Notes: a model not told the origin generated them from the sequence alone. Shown: positions 1-8,382, counted from the first letter of the stretch. The stretch is DNA of 61,153 bases from Gemmatimonadota bacterium (GCA_020344215.1 CP070815.1:3658441-3719593); one strand, 5' to 3'. Translations and numbers: made by a program.

Positions 1-175
1 CGAGGTCGTGATCGAGCATGACCAGATCGAAGTCGCGTTGCTTGAACAACGCCACGCCGCGCTCGGCTGTCGTCGCCTTGGTGACGTCGTGGTGCTCGAA
101 GATCTTGTCGAAGATCCGGTAGCGGTTTGGATCGTCTTCGACGATCAGGATGTTGAGTTTCTTCGTCTCGCTCAT
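1..175 (-). CDS. Receiver-like protein, N-terminal part only
   Basis: Only the first 58 or so codons are in the window; the rest lies beyond the left edge. The N-terminus reads KLNILIVEDD and, about 40 residues on, DLVMLDHDL. This is the beta1 acidic pair and beta3 phospho-acceptor pattern of response-regulator receiver domains; the LDHDL form is also used by receiver-like domains of phage proteins that are not classic two-component regulators. The ATG overlaps the stop of the upstream gene (ATGA), so it is the distal gene of the leftward operon. Fold is likely; function is unknown. Confidence 0.6.
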   Translation of the reverse strand, partial: MSETKKLNILIVEDDPNRYRIFDKIFEHHDVTKATTAERGVALFKQRDFDLVMLDHDL

Positions 176-870
176 AGGTCTACTTCGACTTTCACTTCGC
201 GTTTGATCGTGACCGGCCGTTCAATCCACAGCCGGATGGAATTCTCGATGACCTCGCTGTCACTCGCCAATTCGGCAAGTCGCTTGCGCGCGTCGTCCGC
301 GCCGTATTCCTCGTAGTGGATCTGCGACCGACCCGACAGGTGTCGGCAGTAGCTCACGAGGACGCCCAGCTTTCTGTCGCTGTCGCGACGACTTGAAGGG
401 CTTGCCGTTTTTTTGGACGACGACTTGCTCAGGTCGAGATCGAGATCCTTGAGCCCGGCGAGTGCCGGGTTGAACAGCTTGGACGGATCCGGGCCGCGCC
501 ATCGCGTCCGACGCATGACCTCGACCTGCTCGGCGGTCATCACCGTGACGATGATCTCCGTGCGCGGGTCGCCCGGTTGCGGGTTGCCGTGCGTCTTGAC
601 GACGGCGAACAGGCCGCTGTCTTCTTTTTGTGGCACGTAGCCACCGACATCGACCAACGTCGCCGGCACGCCCTTGTCGTTGATGGCCTCGGCTCGGCCC
701 TGATTCGTCGCCCATGCGACGGCCTGATCGAGCGCGTTGCCGACGTCTCGGTCATCGCGGTGAACGAGATCTGTGCCGGCGATGCGCTCGCGGAACCGCT
801 CGATCGCATGAACTGCGACGAAGCGCTCCCGGCGATACGTCTCGCTCGGGGGTTTGTATGCTTTGCCCAT
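172..870 (-). CDS. Hypothetical protein with HAIERFRER N-terminal motif
   Basis: A 232-residue soluble protein with no membrane segment. Residues about 20-30 read VHAIERFRERI, a motif I have seen at the start of small phage proteins of unknown role. The middle third (GVPATLVDVGG, EIIVTVMTAEQ) looks like an alpha/beta core. A Ser/Lys/Arg-rich linker separates it from a charged C-terminal segment ending REVKVEVDL. Start is ATG with only 8 bases after the preceding gene's stop. I do not recognise the family. An exact GTCGC-N4-GCGAC palindrome lies inside the coding region at 376-389. Confidence 0.75.
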   Translation of the reverse strand: MGKAYKPPSETYRRERFVAVHAIERFRERIAGTDLVHRDDRDVGNALDQAVAWATNQGRAEAINDKGVPATLVDVGGYVPQKEDSGLFAVVKTHGNPQPGDPRTEIIVTVMTAEQVEVMRRTRWRGPDPSKLFNPALAGLKDLDLDLSKSSSKKTASPSSRRDSDRKLGVLVSYCRHLSGRSQIHYEEYGADDARKRLAELASDSEVIENSIRLWIERPVTIKREVKVEVDL

Positions 871-878
871 GACTCCTC

Positions 879-1475
879 CTACTTCTTGGAGGAGCCCTTG
901 CCAAGCAGGCGCTGCGCCTTCTCCCGCCGCGCCGGCGAGAGGTGGCGGGTACGGAACGCGCGCGACTTGAACGTCTTGATCTGGGGCTGGAGCTGGCCGA
1001 CGAACCAGTCCTTGTTGGCCTTGCGCTCGGGGGTGTTGGCCTTGAGCTTGCTGACGTCTACCAGCGACGACGCGTCTACCAGCGACTTCGTCGCGCTCAG
1101 TACACGCGAGTTCCGCTGCTCGATCACGCCGGCGTCGAGCAGATCCTGCGAATCGACGGTCGCGCGGATCCCGGCCAGTTCCCGCGACGTGCGGTGCAGG
1201 CGTCCGTAGTCTTCGTGCAGCACCTTGCCGATTTTCGATGCGGCCTTGCGCAGCGACTTGACTTTGATGTTGTCCAGACGCGGCGTCTTCTTCTCGCCGC
1301 TGATCAACTGGTACAACTGGTTCCAGGGCACGATCACGTACGGGTAGTGCTGCGCCGCCCAGTTGAGGACGAACGCTGCTTTACGAAAATCGGCCAACTC
1401 CCGAACTTCCTCGGGGATGGTCAACTCGCGGCGAACGCGGGCGATCTTGAACTGCTTACGGGTTTCTTTGGGCAC
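879..1475 (-). CDS. Hypothetical basic protein
   Basis: A 198-residue Lys/Arg-rich protein without membrane segments or cysteines. It begins MPKETRKQFK and ends in a basic tail (RREKAQRLLGKGSSKK), which suits nucleic-acid binding, but no domain is recognised. The region LVDASSLVDVSKLKA is a short degenerate internal repeat. Translation starts at an ATG behind an AAGGAG site. It sits in the same leftward operon as the receiver-like gene and the J-domain-like gene. Confidence 0.72.
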   Translation of the reverse strand: MPKETRKQFKIARVRRELTIPEEVRELADFRKAAFVLNWAAQHYPYVIVPWNQLYQLISGEKKTPRLDNIKVKSLRKAASKIGKVLHEDYGRLHRTSRELAGIRATVDSQDLLDAGVIEQRNSRVLSATKSLVDASSLVDVSKLKANTPERKANKDWFVGQLQPQIKTFKSRAFRTRHLSPARREKAQRLLGKGSSKK

Positions 1476-1491
1476 TTCGCTCTCCTTGTTT

Positions 1492-2478
1492 CTAGTTATC
1501 GCTGTGTCGCTGTTCTTCTGCGTACTGTTCGATTACTTGGTAGGCTTCGATGACGGCTTCGTAGGCGTCCCGCGTATCGGGACTGACGTCGGGGTGGTAC
1601 TCCCGCGCCCAGGCTCGCTTGGCCTTCTTCGCCGCCGTAAGATCAACAGGCTTGGACGGCGCGGTCGGTGTGATGTTCAACTGGCGGCAGGCTTCGGTGT
1701 AGCGCCGACGCGAGATTGATCGGATGGCGACATCGACCGCTTCGTCGGCGGCTGTGTGTTGCGCGTCGCGGATGCGGGCTCGCCGTACGCGGCCGGAATG
1801 GTCGCGCAGACTGGCCTTGATGTCGGCGGTCAACTGCGCGACCAACCGCTCGGTCGTAACGTCGTCGAACTCGGTCAACTCACGCCGGGCCAACTTCTCG
1901 ACCAGATCGACGACGCGCTCTCGGAGCTTCTTGGACGCTGCTACCTTCTTGGCGGCGGCCTTCGCGGCCTTCGCGGCCTTCGCGGCCTCCCCAACCTCGG
2001 CCTTCGCGGCCTTGTCGGCGCGTAGCGGTATGCCGTCTGGATCCAGTCGGTAGATCGGCAATTTCTCGTACGCTTCGATCTCGACGGCGATCGCAGCGTT
2101 TAGCGGGCACTTTTCGCGCGCAGCTCGTCGCTGCGCCTTCTTGTAGATCTTGTACGCAGTCGAAGCTGTCATGCGCTTGTCGCGCAGGCGACGCCACAAC
2201 GGCTCGACAGGTTCTCCGCGCATCTGCGCGCTCCACAGCGTGCCGCGCATCTTGTAGGTCCAGACGCTCTCACCGAGGACGACGTTGAGCCAGGTGGCCC
2301 TCTCGACGCGGAGGTGATCGGGGATGTCAGCACGCCGTCGCTCGGGCGATGCGGACTTCCACAACAACGCCTCGGCCGCTGCCAACTCCTTCGGCGCCAT
2401 GGTCGCGAAGTCGCGCCGGTAGTCGGCGATCAGGTAGTCGATCCGCGCTGTCTCTACTCGGCCAGAGGCGCCAACCAC
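1492..2478 (-). CDS. Protein with J-domain-like C-terminus
   Basis: 328 residues. The last 50 or so hold a J-domain-like helix-HPD-helix pattern (KRAWAREYHPDVSP, HPD at about 295-297, followed by an AYQVI helix), the signature by which DnaJ proteins stimulate Hsp70. Residues about 160-180 are an Ala/Lys run (KAAKAAKAAKAAAKK), probably a long helix or linker. Only the end of the J domain resembles the family, so co-chaperone activity is a guess. The chosen ATG overlaps the upstream gene by 25 bases; an internal ATG (MAPKEL) is an alternative start. It may recruit the host Hsp70 for replication or capsid assembly. Confidence 0.7.
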   Translation of the reverse strand: MVGASGRVETARIDYLIADYRRDFATMAPKELAAAEALLWKSASPERRRADIPDHLRVERATWLNVVLGESVWTYKMRGTLWSAQMRGEPVEPLWRRLRDKRMTASTAYKIYKKAQRRAAREKCPLNAAIAVEIEAYEKLPIYRLDPDGIPLRADKAAKAEVGEAAKAAKAAKAAAKKVAASKKLRERVVDLVEKLARRELTEFDDVTTERLVAQLTADIKASLRDHSGRVRRARIRDAQHTAADEAVDVAIRSISRRRYTEACRQLNITPTAPSKPVDLTAAKKAKRAWAREYHPDVSPDTRDAYEAVIEAYQVIEQYAEEQRHSDN

Positions 2479-3365
2479 TTCGCGATCCTTTCTAGTGCAG
2501 CGTCTTGTGCGTCGAGGCGCGCGTTGACCGACTCGGCCAACTCGTTGATCTGCTCGGCGAGAATCTGTAGCGCGTCTACGATCTCGTTCGCTTCGTCGTC
2601 AACGATGTCGTTGGCTGCGTTCATCGCCATCGGCTCCCCATCGTCATCCGCTTCAACATAAGACCTTCCATTGGTACTTGCAAGGTGCCGGTGATCTATT
2701 TTTTCCGGGTTGTTATTGACAAATTTCCTCGGCTTCCTGTCGTTCAACGCTGCGGGCACCTGCACGAGCACGTCTACCAGACGAAGCACGCCGTGGTGGT
2801 GGAACTCGGTGACGAGCTTGGCGGTCGCCCGATAGCGTGTAGAGTGGTTGACGCCTACGCGCTCGACGTAGCCGTGTTCGCACAAGCGACGAACGGCTAC
2901 GGAGTGCCAGCTTTCGTACGCGCTGGGCAACAACTCGTCGCGGCGCAGGCCGATCCAGTCCCGGGTGTGGTCCTTGATCAGCAGGAACAGCGCGCCTCGC
3001 ACCAGCGACTGTCGCGCGGCGAGTTTGTTGGCAGGCTTGTTGACGAATGCGTGAACCAGCATGTCGACGTCGCCTTCCGGCACGGGTTCGAGCGTGTCTG
3101 GATCGACGCGCCGTCGGCGCGCCAGTTGCGGATCGATGCTCTCGGTTCGGAAGTCGGTGGACTTGATCGCGTAGAGCTTGCGCTGCTTGCCGTTGGCCGT
3201 GGCGGAAACGTCCACCCCCGCTTCTGCGAGGGTCATGAGGTCGCGCGCGATCGTCGCCTTGGATGTCTCCAACATCGCGGCCAGATCCGCGACGGAGTGC
3301 TCTCCCTCGGTCAGCGCCGTGAGCAGTTTCCACTGCCGTGTCAGTTGTCGTGAAGCTCGTGTCAT
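2454..3365 (-). CDS. Winged-helix DNA-binding regulator
   Basis: 303 residues from the ATG that overlaps the preceding stop as ATGA; a longer frame upstream is ignored for that reason. Residues about 8-65 form a classic HTH_11/DeoR-like winged helix (LLTALTEGEHSVADLAAML, then TSKATIARDLMTLAEAGV, then a basic wing). A second winged-helix-like stretch follows at about 130-190 (WHSVAVRRLCEHGYVERV). The last 70 residues are acidic and predicted coiled coil, a likely oligomerisation region. As the only obvious large HTH regulator of the left arm it is a candidate controller of the early operons, though its operator is not visible from sequence alone. Confidence 0.8.
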   Translation of the reverse strand: MTRASRQLTRQWKLLTALTEGEHSVADLAAMLETSKATIARDLMTLAEAGVDVSATANGKQRKLYAIKSTDFRTESIDPQLARRRRVDPDTLEPVPEGDVDMLVHAFVNKPANKLAARQSLVRGALFLLIKDHTRDWIGLRRDELLPSAYESWHSVAVRRLCEHGYVERVGVNHSTRYRATAKLVTEFHHHGVLRLVDVLVQVPAALNDRKPRKFVNNNPEKIDHRHLASTNGRSYVEADDDGEPMAMNAANDIVDDEANEIVDALQILAEQINELAESVNARLDAQDAALERIAKWLAPLAE

Positions 3366-3601
3366 TCCTCTCCTTCCGTCAATTCCTTCGTCAACGCGAA
3401 AAGGCACAGCGCTCGCTGGCGCGGAGTCAGTCGCACACCATGGAATTCGAGGTCCTTCCGAAGCTCGATGAGCGCGGCCTCCAACGCGGTCGCACGTGCG
3501 CGCCAGAACGCTGTGTCACCGTACCTGCAATCGCCGCACACAGCCTGCTCGCGCACGACGTGGTCGGCCTCGCCACCGCACTTTGCGCAGTAGCTACGCA
3601 T
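3362..3601 (-). CDS. Small zinc-ribbon protein
   Basis: A 79-residue protein with an N-terminal zinc-binding pattern (SYCAKCGG then VCGDCR; two CxxC pairs 18 residues apart) followed by a helical, charged segment. A GTG nine bases upstream is an alternative start. The ATG was preferred because it leaves the usual 8-base overlap with the preceding gene. One of several small zinc-ribbon proteins in this arm; the partner (DNA, RNA or host protein) is not known. Confidence 0.7.
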   Translation of the reverse strand: MRSYCAKCGGEADHVVREQAVCGDCRYGDTAFWRARATALEAALIELRKDLEFHGVRLTPRQRALCLFALTKELTEGEE

Positions 3602-3992
3602 CTTCGTCACGTCGGCGAAGCTCGGCGTCGATCAGGTCCGCGACGGTCTTCCAGTCGTCGATGTGCATCAGGCGCATCGAAAAGAAGCACGGCAGGCCGT
3701 TGATCATGCGCGGCGCGGCCTTGGACAACTCCTCCCAGATCGTGCCGATCTGCTGCATCCGCTCGTCGCTCCACGTCTCCAGCGCGCCCAGCGCCAGCGG
3801 CATGAACGTCGTGAAGACCGCTCGGCGTGCGTTCGCGCTCTCGGGATTGCTCGGGTCGGCGCGGTGCAAGACGTCGTTGGCGGTAATGATCTGCCCGTCG
3901 CAGTAGCGACGGACGAAGTCCGCGATCTCGTCAGCGGTCATACGGGGAAGGTCGAACTCGTTGCTCTGGAACTTACTCGGTGTCGTTGCCAT
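3594..3992 (-). CDS. Hypothetical protein
   Basis: 132 residues, soluble, mostly helical (TADEIADFVRRYCDG; LGALETWSDERMQQI; DWKTVADLIDAEL). It starts at an ATG behind AGAGGAT. No family recognised. It overlaps its upstream neighbour by 20 bases, so the two are probably co-translated. An exact GTCGC-N4-GCGAC palindrome lies inside it at 3897-3910. Confidence 0.72.
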   Translation of the reverse strand: MATTPSKFQSNEFDLPRMTADEIADFVRRYCDGQIITANDVLHRADPSNPESANARRAVFTTFMPLALGALETWSDERMQQIGTIWEELSKAAPRMINGLPCFFSMRLMHIDDWKTVADLIDAELRRRDEDA

Positions 3993-4395
3993 GCCTATCC
4001 TCTGTGAAGTTGACGCGGACCGTGCGCTCTCCGTCGAACGCGCAGCCCTTGTAGGTGATGTCTATCGTGTGCTCGCGCGCGAACGCAACGGAGACGACTT
4101 CGAGGCAGCGCTGGCTGCCATACGGATTGCACGACCCGTCGCGCCCGTGCCACCGCTGGTTGATCCACGCCTGCGCGTCGTACTCGTCCACGACAGACGG
4201 CGGAAGCTGTTGTTCATCGAGCTGCCACCAGCACCACGGTGTTGCGGTGTCGGTCAGCGCTTGCTGGACGATCCAGCGCAGTACCACGCCGGCGGACATG
4301 TCTCGATCGAAACCGCCTTGCGATTTCGGCCAATCGTGGTGGACGAACACGCGCTCGTAGTCATCGGCGGCGATCTGTAGCGTCAGCTTCTTCAC
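3973..4395 (-). CDS. Hypothetical protein
   Basis: 140 residues from a GTG that forms a GTGA overlap with the preceding stop and lies nine bases after GGAGG. The longer open frame upstream reads through the neighbour's coding region and is discarded. The protein is a small alpha/beta domain without membrane segments (LTLQIAADDYERVFV; YGSQRCLEVVSVAF). Function unknown. Confidence 0.7.
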   Translation of the reverse strand: MKKLTLQIAADDYERVFVHHDWPKSQGGFDRDMSAGVVLRWIVQQALTDTATPWCWWQLDEQQLPPSVVDEYDAQAWINQRWHGRDGSCNPYGSQRCLEVVSVAFAREHTIDITYKGCAFDGERTVRVNFTEDRHGNDTE

Positions 4396-5189
4396 TTCCA
4401 CCGACCTCCCGGAAAGGGTCCGCGGACGTGGCCCGGAAACCCCGGAAACCCTCGCGGGCGCGCCCAGCGCTCGGCGTTGTCGGCCTCGTCTTCGATGCGT
4501 CGCAGCCGCGACCGCTCTCGGCGGAACTGCGTGAGGCGCGACGCTGCGTAGTGAAAGTGCTCGTGCGTGCTCCTGCGGACGCCCACCTGGCGGGTTCGGC
4601 GCAGCCACGGATACATGGCGTAGGCGCTGACGTAGACGACGGCTTCGTCGCAGTCGGCCAGCGTGACGAACGAATCAACGTTGAACCACTCGGCTTTGTC
4701 GGTCACGCGATGCGCGCCGATCATGTCGCCGTTCGGCTTGGTGTAGTCCTTGCGGAATCGCCGGGCTGCTGCCGTAGCGTTGCCGGCCAACTCGATTGCG
4801 GACAGCGCGTTGAGCACGTCATCGGGCCACACCGAAGCGTAGGCCGCGCCCGCCTTCGCCGGCCGCCACGAGAAGTCTTCCTGGCGGTACAGCGGCGGCT
4901 TCTCGGCTACGTGAAGAAACGGCCCGTCGCCGACGATCTTCGCCGTGAGGCGCCAGCCTACACGCCGTGAACGCGGCGGTGGCTTGGCGGATCGCACGGC
5001 CCAATCGCTTCGGCTGGGGCGCGCGGTGTTCAGGGACAGGCGATGCGCGGCGCTCAGGGACAGGACATCGAGCTTGCGCCGGTCGAACCGCGACAGGTCG
5101 CGCACGACGAAGTCGTAGCCCGCGCCTTTCAGGCTCGGATCGACGATCAACTCGACGTCGTCGAAGGGGGTTTTGGGGGTGGTCGTCAT
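4392..5189 (-). CDS. Hypothetical protein, first gene of a leftward operon
   Basis: 265 residues. Aromatic-rich central part (YRQEDFSWRPAKAGAAY, AVVYVSAYAMYPWL) and an Arg/Glu-rich C-terminal third ending in Pro/Gly/Phe repeats (FPGFPG, GPFPGG). It lies directly downstream of a strong consensus promoter (5240-5268) with a GAGGAG site before the ATG, so it should be among the better expressed early proteins. No family recognised; the tail may be disordered. Confidence 0.75.
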   Translation of the reverse strand: MTTTPKTPFDDVELIVDPSLKGAGYDFVVRDLSRFDRRKLDVLSLSAAHRLSLNTARPSRSDWAVRSAKPPPRSRRVGWRLTAKIVGDGPFLHVAEKPPLYRQEDFSWRPAKAGAAYASVWPDDVLNALSAIELAGNATAAARRFRKDYTKPNGDMIGAHRVTDKAEWFNVDSFVTLADCDEAVVYVSAYAMYPWLRRTRQVGVRRSTHEHFHYAASRLTQFRRERSRLRRIEDEADNAERWARPRGFPGFPGHVRGPFPGGRWK

Positions 5190-5239
5190 TTCCTCGATCT
5201 CCTCCTCGAAGGACCTTGGTTGGATTTTACTATAGTATC

Positions 5240-5268
5240 ATCATACTATCGACAAGGATCGTTGTCAA
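5240..5268 (-). promoter_or_regulatory. Strong sigma70-like promoter, leftward
   Basis: On the minus strand TTGACA (5263-5268), 17 bases, TATGAT (5240-5245). This is the closest match to the E. coli consensus in the left arm. Unlike the promoters further right it has no GTCGC palindrome in the spacer; instead an imperfect palindrome (ATAGTAT...ATACTAT) overlaps the -10 box and could be an operator. It overlaps the last codons of the upstream gene and fires the 5189-to-left operon. Confidence 0.75.
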
Positions 5269-5798
5269 GATGTTTTTTGGGGGGCGGTGTCGGAGTAGCG
5301 CGGCGGGCGGTCGGGAATTCCCAGAATCTCGCGTGCGCGGACGTCTACCTGTAGCCATTGGCGCAGGCGCCGATACGGCGGCGCGTCCACCGACGTCTGG
5401 AGCGGCACGACGAACGGCGGGCCGGTGAGGGCGACTCGATCGCCTCTCGATAGGCGGGGAAGCTCGGTCACGACGGTATGGACGATCAAGCTCAACGCGT
5501 CCGCGCCGCGCGGGTCGGTGGCGATGTCGCGGACGTCGAACTGCTTGCGGCCGACGTCACAGGTGTAGGCGATGATCGCGCGAGCACGCCAACTACAGGT
5601 GGGGCACCGGTTGACGTGTTCGCGCGACACAGCCGTGTAGGAACGGATCTGCGCGCCGCTGACGAGGATCTTCACGTCGCAGTTCGCGTCGGCGGTGTGG
5701 CCGATCGCGAAGTTTGCGAGCATGAGCGCGACCTCGAACGTGGACGTAAACTGTCGCGGCTGCGACACCGGCGGCACGGCACTGACCACGCCAATCAT
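5265..5798 (-). CDS. Hypothetical protein
   Basis: 177 residues, start ATG overlapping the preceding stop as ATGA (the longer frame is rejected). It carries a CPTCSW motif and scattered cysteines; the rest alternates beta strands and helices (LSLIVHTVVTELPRL, RVALTGPPFVVPL). No family recognised. Its stop overlaps the -35 box of the promoter for the next operon, so this gene closes its own transcript. An exact dispersed palindrome occurs at 5753-5766. Confidence 0.7.
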   Translation of the reverse strand: MIGVVSAVPPVSQPRQFTSTFEVALMLANFAIGHTADANCDVKILVSGAQIRSYTAVSREHVNRCPTCSWRARAIIAYTCDVGRKQFDVRDIATDPRGADALSLIVHTVVTELPRLSRGDRVALTGPPFVVPLQTSVDAPPYRRLRQWLQVDVRAREILGIPDRPPRYSDTAPQKTS

Positions 5799-6346
5799 CG
5801 CGCGCTCTCGACGGCAGCGATCATGCGGCGGCGGACTTCGGCGGTGTTGGTACCGTCGTAGCGCACGATGTTCGGGTGGTCGCATTCGCCGTCGTTCCAC
5901 GCGTGGGCCGGTACGACGACGAGGCCGCGCGGGCGCACCTGCAACCAGGGCTTGTAGTAGCCCGGCCAGTCATCGACGAGCACCTTGCCGTAGACCAGCG
6001 ACTTCTTCTGGCTGATCGTGATGTTCAGGTCGGGCACGTGCGTGCGGCACCAGTCGAGCTTTTCCGCCCACGCCGGCGAGTAGGCGCGAGGACCTTTGGT
6101 CAATACGTGGCACTCGAAGCCGAGCGCACGGGCTACGCGCAGGATGTTGAACCCCGGCTTGTACGGCGGCAGGTTGCGCCAGAACCCCGGTTGATGCGAG
6201 ATCAGTCGGCGCAACGCCTCGCGTCCCTTGGCGTCGCCGCCTACGCCGGTGAGCTTGTCGAACTCGCGCCGCATCGCGCCGTCGTAGTCGGCCAGGGTGC
6301 CGTCGAGGTCGAACAGGCAGATCGCGTCGTTGGGTACGTCAGGCAT
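5795..6346 (-). CDS. HAD-family 5'(3')-deoxyribonucleotidase-like enzyme
   Basis: 183 residues. Motif I is FDLDGTLADYD (residues 12-22) with both catalytic Asp residues; motif II is VLTKGP; motif III/IV is VLVDDWPGYYK near residue 130. This layout matches NT5C-type 5'-nucleotidases that dephosphorylate pyrimidine deoxynucleotides, enzymes common in phages for pool balancing. The ATG giving an 8-base overlap was chosen over a longer start. Substrate is inferred from the family. Confidence 0.85.
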   Translation of the reverse strand: MPDVPNDAICLFDLDGTLADYDGAMRREFDKLTGVGGDAKGREALRRLISHQPGFWRNLPPYKPGFNILRVARALGFECHVLTKGPRAYSPAWAEKLDWCRTHVPDLNITISQKKSLVYGKVLVDDWPGYYKPWLQVRPRGLVVVPAHAWNDGECDHPNIVRYDGTNTAEVRRRMIAAVESAR

Positions 6347-6653
6347 CGGCGTCCAGTAACTGCGCAAGCGCCGCTGCGCGGATCTTGCGCCATCGCGTTC
6401 CCAACGGAGACGCCATCGCGTCGTACTTCGGTTGCAGTGCGGGAATGTCCCGGCTGTGCTGGCCGATCACGCTCAACGTCTCGAAGAACTCGGCTACCTG
6501 TTCGGGCGTGAGCAGGTCTTCTGGATCGATGTTCTGCGTCGCGGCCATCGCGGCGACCTCCGACAGCGCCATCACGCGCTGCCCGCGCGTCTCGTAGCGC
6601 TCGCACACCGTCGCCAGCAGCGACGAACTCACCTGTTTGTCATTCAGTATCAT
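6339..6653 (-). CDS. Small helical hypothetical protein
   Basis: 104 residues, ATG in an ATGA overlap with the preceding gene. Predicted all-helical (SLLATVCERYETRGQRVMALSEVAAM; LTPEQVAEFFETLSVIGQ). The long frame extending further upstream runs out of phase through the neighbour and is not coding. Function unknown. Confidence 0.68.
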   Translation of the reverse strand: MILNDKQVSSSLLATVCERYETRGQRVMALSEVAAMAATQNIDPEDLLTPEQVAEFFETLSVIGQHSRDIPALQPKYDAMASPLGTRWRKIRAAALAQLLDADA

Positions 6654-7210
6654 CCTTCGTCCTCGTCTTCCTCCTCGTCCTCGGCGACGGGCTCGCCGTC
6701 GAGCAGTTGTCGCACCAGCAACTCCGTCTCGTCGAGTACGTAGCCGAGGTCGCGGTATGTATCGTGTTCCCCGAACACAGAGCGTCGCGACAGCAACGTC
6801 GCGGGCACCAGATCGGCGTAGTGGCCGCAATCGAAGCCGATCCACCACGTAGCGGGCTCGTGGATCAGTGCTCGGATCGCGTGATCCACGTACGCGCCGC
6901 GCAAGCCGAACTGGGCATCCGGCAGACACTTCGAGCACGGCCGCATCTCGTCGCACGTGTCGCTGTAGGTCAGGCCACCATGGACGCGGGTCTGATCGTA
7001 GAGCCTGTTGTAGTTCACACCGTACCAGGGATGGTCGGCGGGCACGGCGACGTAGCCGCACCACGCACCCAGGCTGTTGCGCATCACGAGGCATTCGATG
7101 CCCAGGTACATCCACCGCACCAGATCAGGCTCGATCTGCCACGGTCCTTGGACCTCGCGCCACGCGTATCCGCCGCTGGCGTATTCAACTCGTTCGATTA
7201 CTTCTGCCAT
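6650..7210 (-). CDS. Conserved phage protein with VHGGLTYS / WWIGFDCGH motifs
   Basis: 186 residues. The signatures GAWCGYVAVPADHPWYG, VHGGLTYS and WWIGFDCGHYAD are, from memory, characteristic of a widespread family in phages and plasmids whose role is not established. The C-terminus is extremely acidic (EEEDEDEG), a possible DNA mimic or exposed tail. It is preceded by a long inverted repeat (7227-7295) in its leader. A CSKCL motif may bind metal together with other cysteines. Confidence 0.82.
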   Translation of the reverse strand: MAEVIERVEYASGGYAWREVQGPWQIEPDLVRWMYLGIECLVMRNSLGAWCGYVAVPADHPWYGVNYNRLYDQTRVHGGLTYSDTCDEMRPCSKCLPDAQFGLRGAYVDHAIRALIHEPATWWIGFDCGHYADLVPATLLSRRSVFGEHDTYRDLGYVLDETELLVRQLLDGEPVAEDEEEDEDEG

Positions 7211-7226
7211 CTCTCACCAAACTTGA

Positions 7227-7295
7227 GCACCCCCCGGACACCTGACGTAGCGAGCGTCACAGTTCCCTCCGTGAAATGTCCGGGCCGGGGGGTGC
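7227..7295. repeat. Inverted repeat in the leader between 7210 and 7319
   Basis: GCACCCCCCGGACA (7227-7240) pairs with TGTCCGGGCCGGGGGGTGC (7277-7295), leaving a five-base bulge. A smaller arm pair, GACG...CGTC, lies in the loop. The stem ends about 17 bases before the ATG of the 7210 gene, so on the minus strand it forms a large 5' leader hairpin. There is no T-run, so a rho-independent terminator is unlikely. It replaces the short CCCCCGAGGGGG hairpin seen before other early genes. Confidence 0.65.
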
Positions 7296-7318
7296 GCCAG
7301 GAACGTACGCAACGCTCG

Positions 7319-7624
7319 CTAGGTGCCGCCGTCGCCTCGCACATCCTTTCCGTTGTCGCTGCTGCGAGGAACGTCCGACGCCGCAGACCAGAGCTTCCGC
7401 CGCACCATCGCGGGGATCACGTACAGCAATGTCTCCATCTCGTCGCGCGTAATCGTGCGCTGATCGATCCGATCGAGCAGCGTCATCGCGTACGTCATCG
7501 ACTTCTCGATCGCGGCGCGCGCTTCCTCCTTCGGCGCGGAGGTGCGAACTCTCGGCCCGTCGCCCGTCGCAGTCGCGACGCCCACTCGCCGGCGTCTCTG
7601 AACCTGGCGCGCCTTGAACCCCAT
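7319..7624 (-). CDS. Small basic protein, MGFKAR family member 1
   Basis: 101 residues with an Arg-rich start (MGFKARQVQRRRR) and one long helix (EEARAAIEKSMTYAMTLLDRI). It shares the MGFKAR start and the following helical layout with the gene at 8370-8645, suggesting old paralogy. Start ATG overlaps the upstream stop (TGATG). Function unknown. Confidence 0.7.
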   Translation of the reverse strand: MGFKARQVQRRRRVGVATATGDGPRVRTSAPKEEARAAIEKSMTYAMTLLDRIDQRTITRDEMETLLYVIPAMVRRKLWSAASDVPRSSDNGKDVRGDGGT

Positions 7625-8127
7625 CAGCGACCGCCTTCCGGCGCGAGGATCAACTGAACGCGCTGAGCGAGCAGCGCCGCCTTGTTGTACCGCGCGCGAG
7701 CGCGCTCGGCGTGTTCGACGTGGCGCGGCAGAATCTGCTGCACCGTGTTGAGCAGATCGGTGGCGTCACCTGCCACCAACTCGTCGTCGCGTACGGGGCG
7801 CTCGCGGATCTCGACCATGTCGTCGCCTACGTCTTCCCACCACACGATGACCAACTGGCCCTTGGCGTTCAGGCACAAGAAGTCCCGCTCGCCCTTCTGA
7901 CTGTCGGGACCGGGGAGTTTCTTGTCAGTCTTGCCGCGCACACGCGCGCCGGCGAACATCGCCGATCCGCCGAGGTTGCGCAGCCCGCGCAACGGCTCGC
8001 CTTCGAGGGCCTCTTGCAACGCCCGTTCGATCTCGCGCACGGCCTTGACGGCCTCGGGGCGCACCGTATCGCGCGATCGGGCGACCGCCTGCGCAGTCGA
8101 TCGGATTCGATTGAACTTCATCGTCAT
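7624..8127 (-). CDS. Hypothetical protein
   Basis: 167 residues with a strong AAGGAGGTAACT site before ATG. N-terminal half helical and basic (VRPEAVKAVREIERALQEALEG), central beta segment QLVIVWWEDVGDDMVEI, C-terminal helix HVEHAERARARYNKAAL. No family recognised. Preceded by its own leader hairpin at 8147-8162. Confidence 0.75.
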   Translation of the reverse strand: MTMKFNRIRSTAQAVARSRDTVRPEAVKAVREIERALQEALEGEPLRGLRNLGGSAMFAGARVRGKTDKKLPGPDSQKGERDFLCLNAKGQLVIVWWEDVGDDMVEIRERPVRDDELVAGDATDLLNTVQQILPRHVEHAERARARYNKAALLAQRVQLILAPEGGR

Positions 8128-8146
8128 AGTTACCTCCTTCTTCTAA

Positions 8147-8162
8147 CGCCCCGACCGGGGCG
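8147..8162 (-). promoter_or_regulatory. Leader hairpin before the 8127 gene
   Basis: CGCCCC-GACC-GGGGCG, a perfect 6-bp stem with a 4-base loop, ends just before the AAGGAGG site. It is a compensated variant of the CCCCCGAGGGGG leader hairpin used by other early genes: different bases, same stem and position. No T-run follows. Confidence 0.6.
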
Positions 8163-8172
8163 GCGAGGGCTT

Positions 8173-8382
8173 TCAAAGTCCGCCCGCACAGTCGATCGCA
8201 TCCAGGGATTCGTCGATGGCGCGCTCGATTCGGCTCGCAGCGCGCACAAGAATCTGACGGTTGCCTCGACTGAGCCGGCGGTTCAGACTGTGGCCCGTTC
8301 GGGGAAGTCCGAACTCGACGACGTCGCCTACGGCCTCGGCCACGAGCAGCGCCTGATCGAGTGTCAGCTTCAGTTCGACCAT
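8173..8382 (-). CDS. Small hypothetical protein
   Basis: 69 residues from ATG at 8382, chosen because GGAG lies eight bases upstream; the frame upstream of it is not supported. Two helices (LDQALLVAEAVGDVVEFG; AASRIERAIDESLDAI) separated by an Arg-rich turn. It overlaps the upstream gene by 13 bases. Function unknown. Confidence 0.65.
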   Translation of the reverse strand: MVELKLTLDQALLVAEAVGDVVEFGLPRTGHSLNRRLSRGNRQILVRAASRIERAIDESLDAIDCAGGL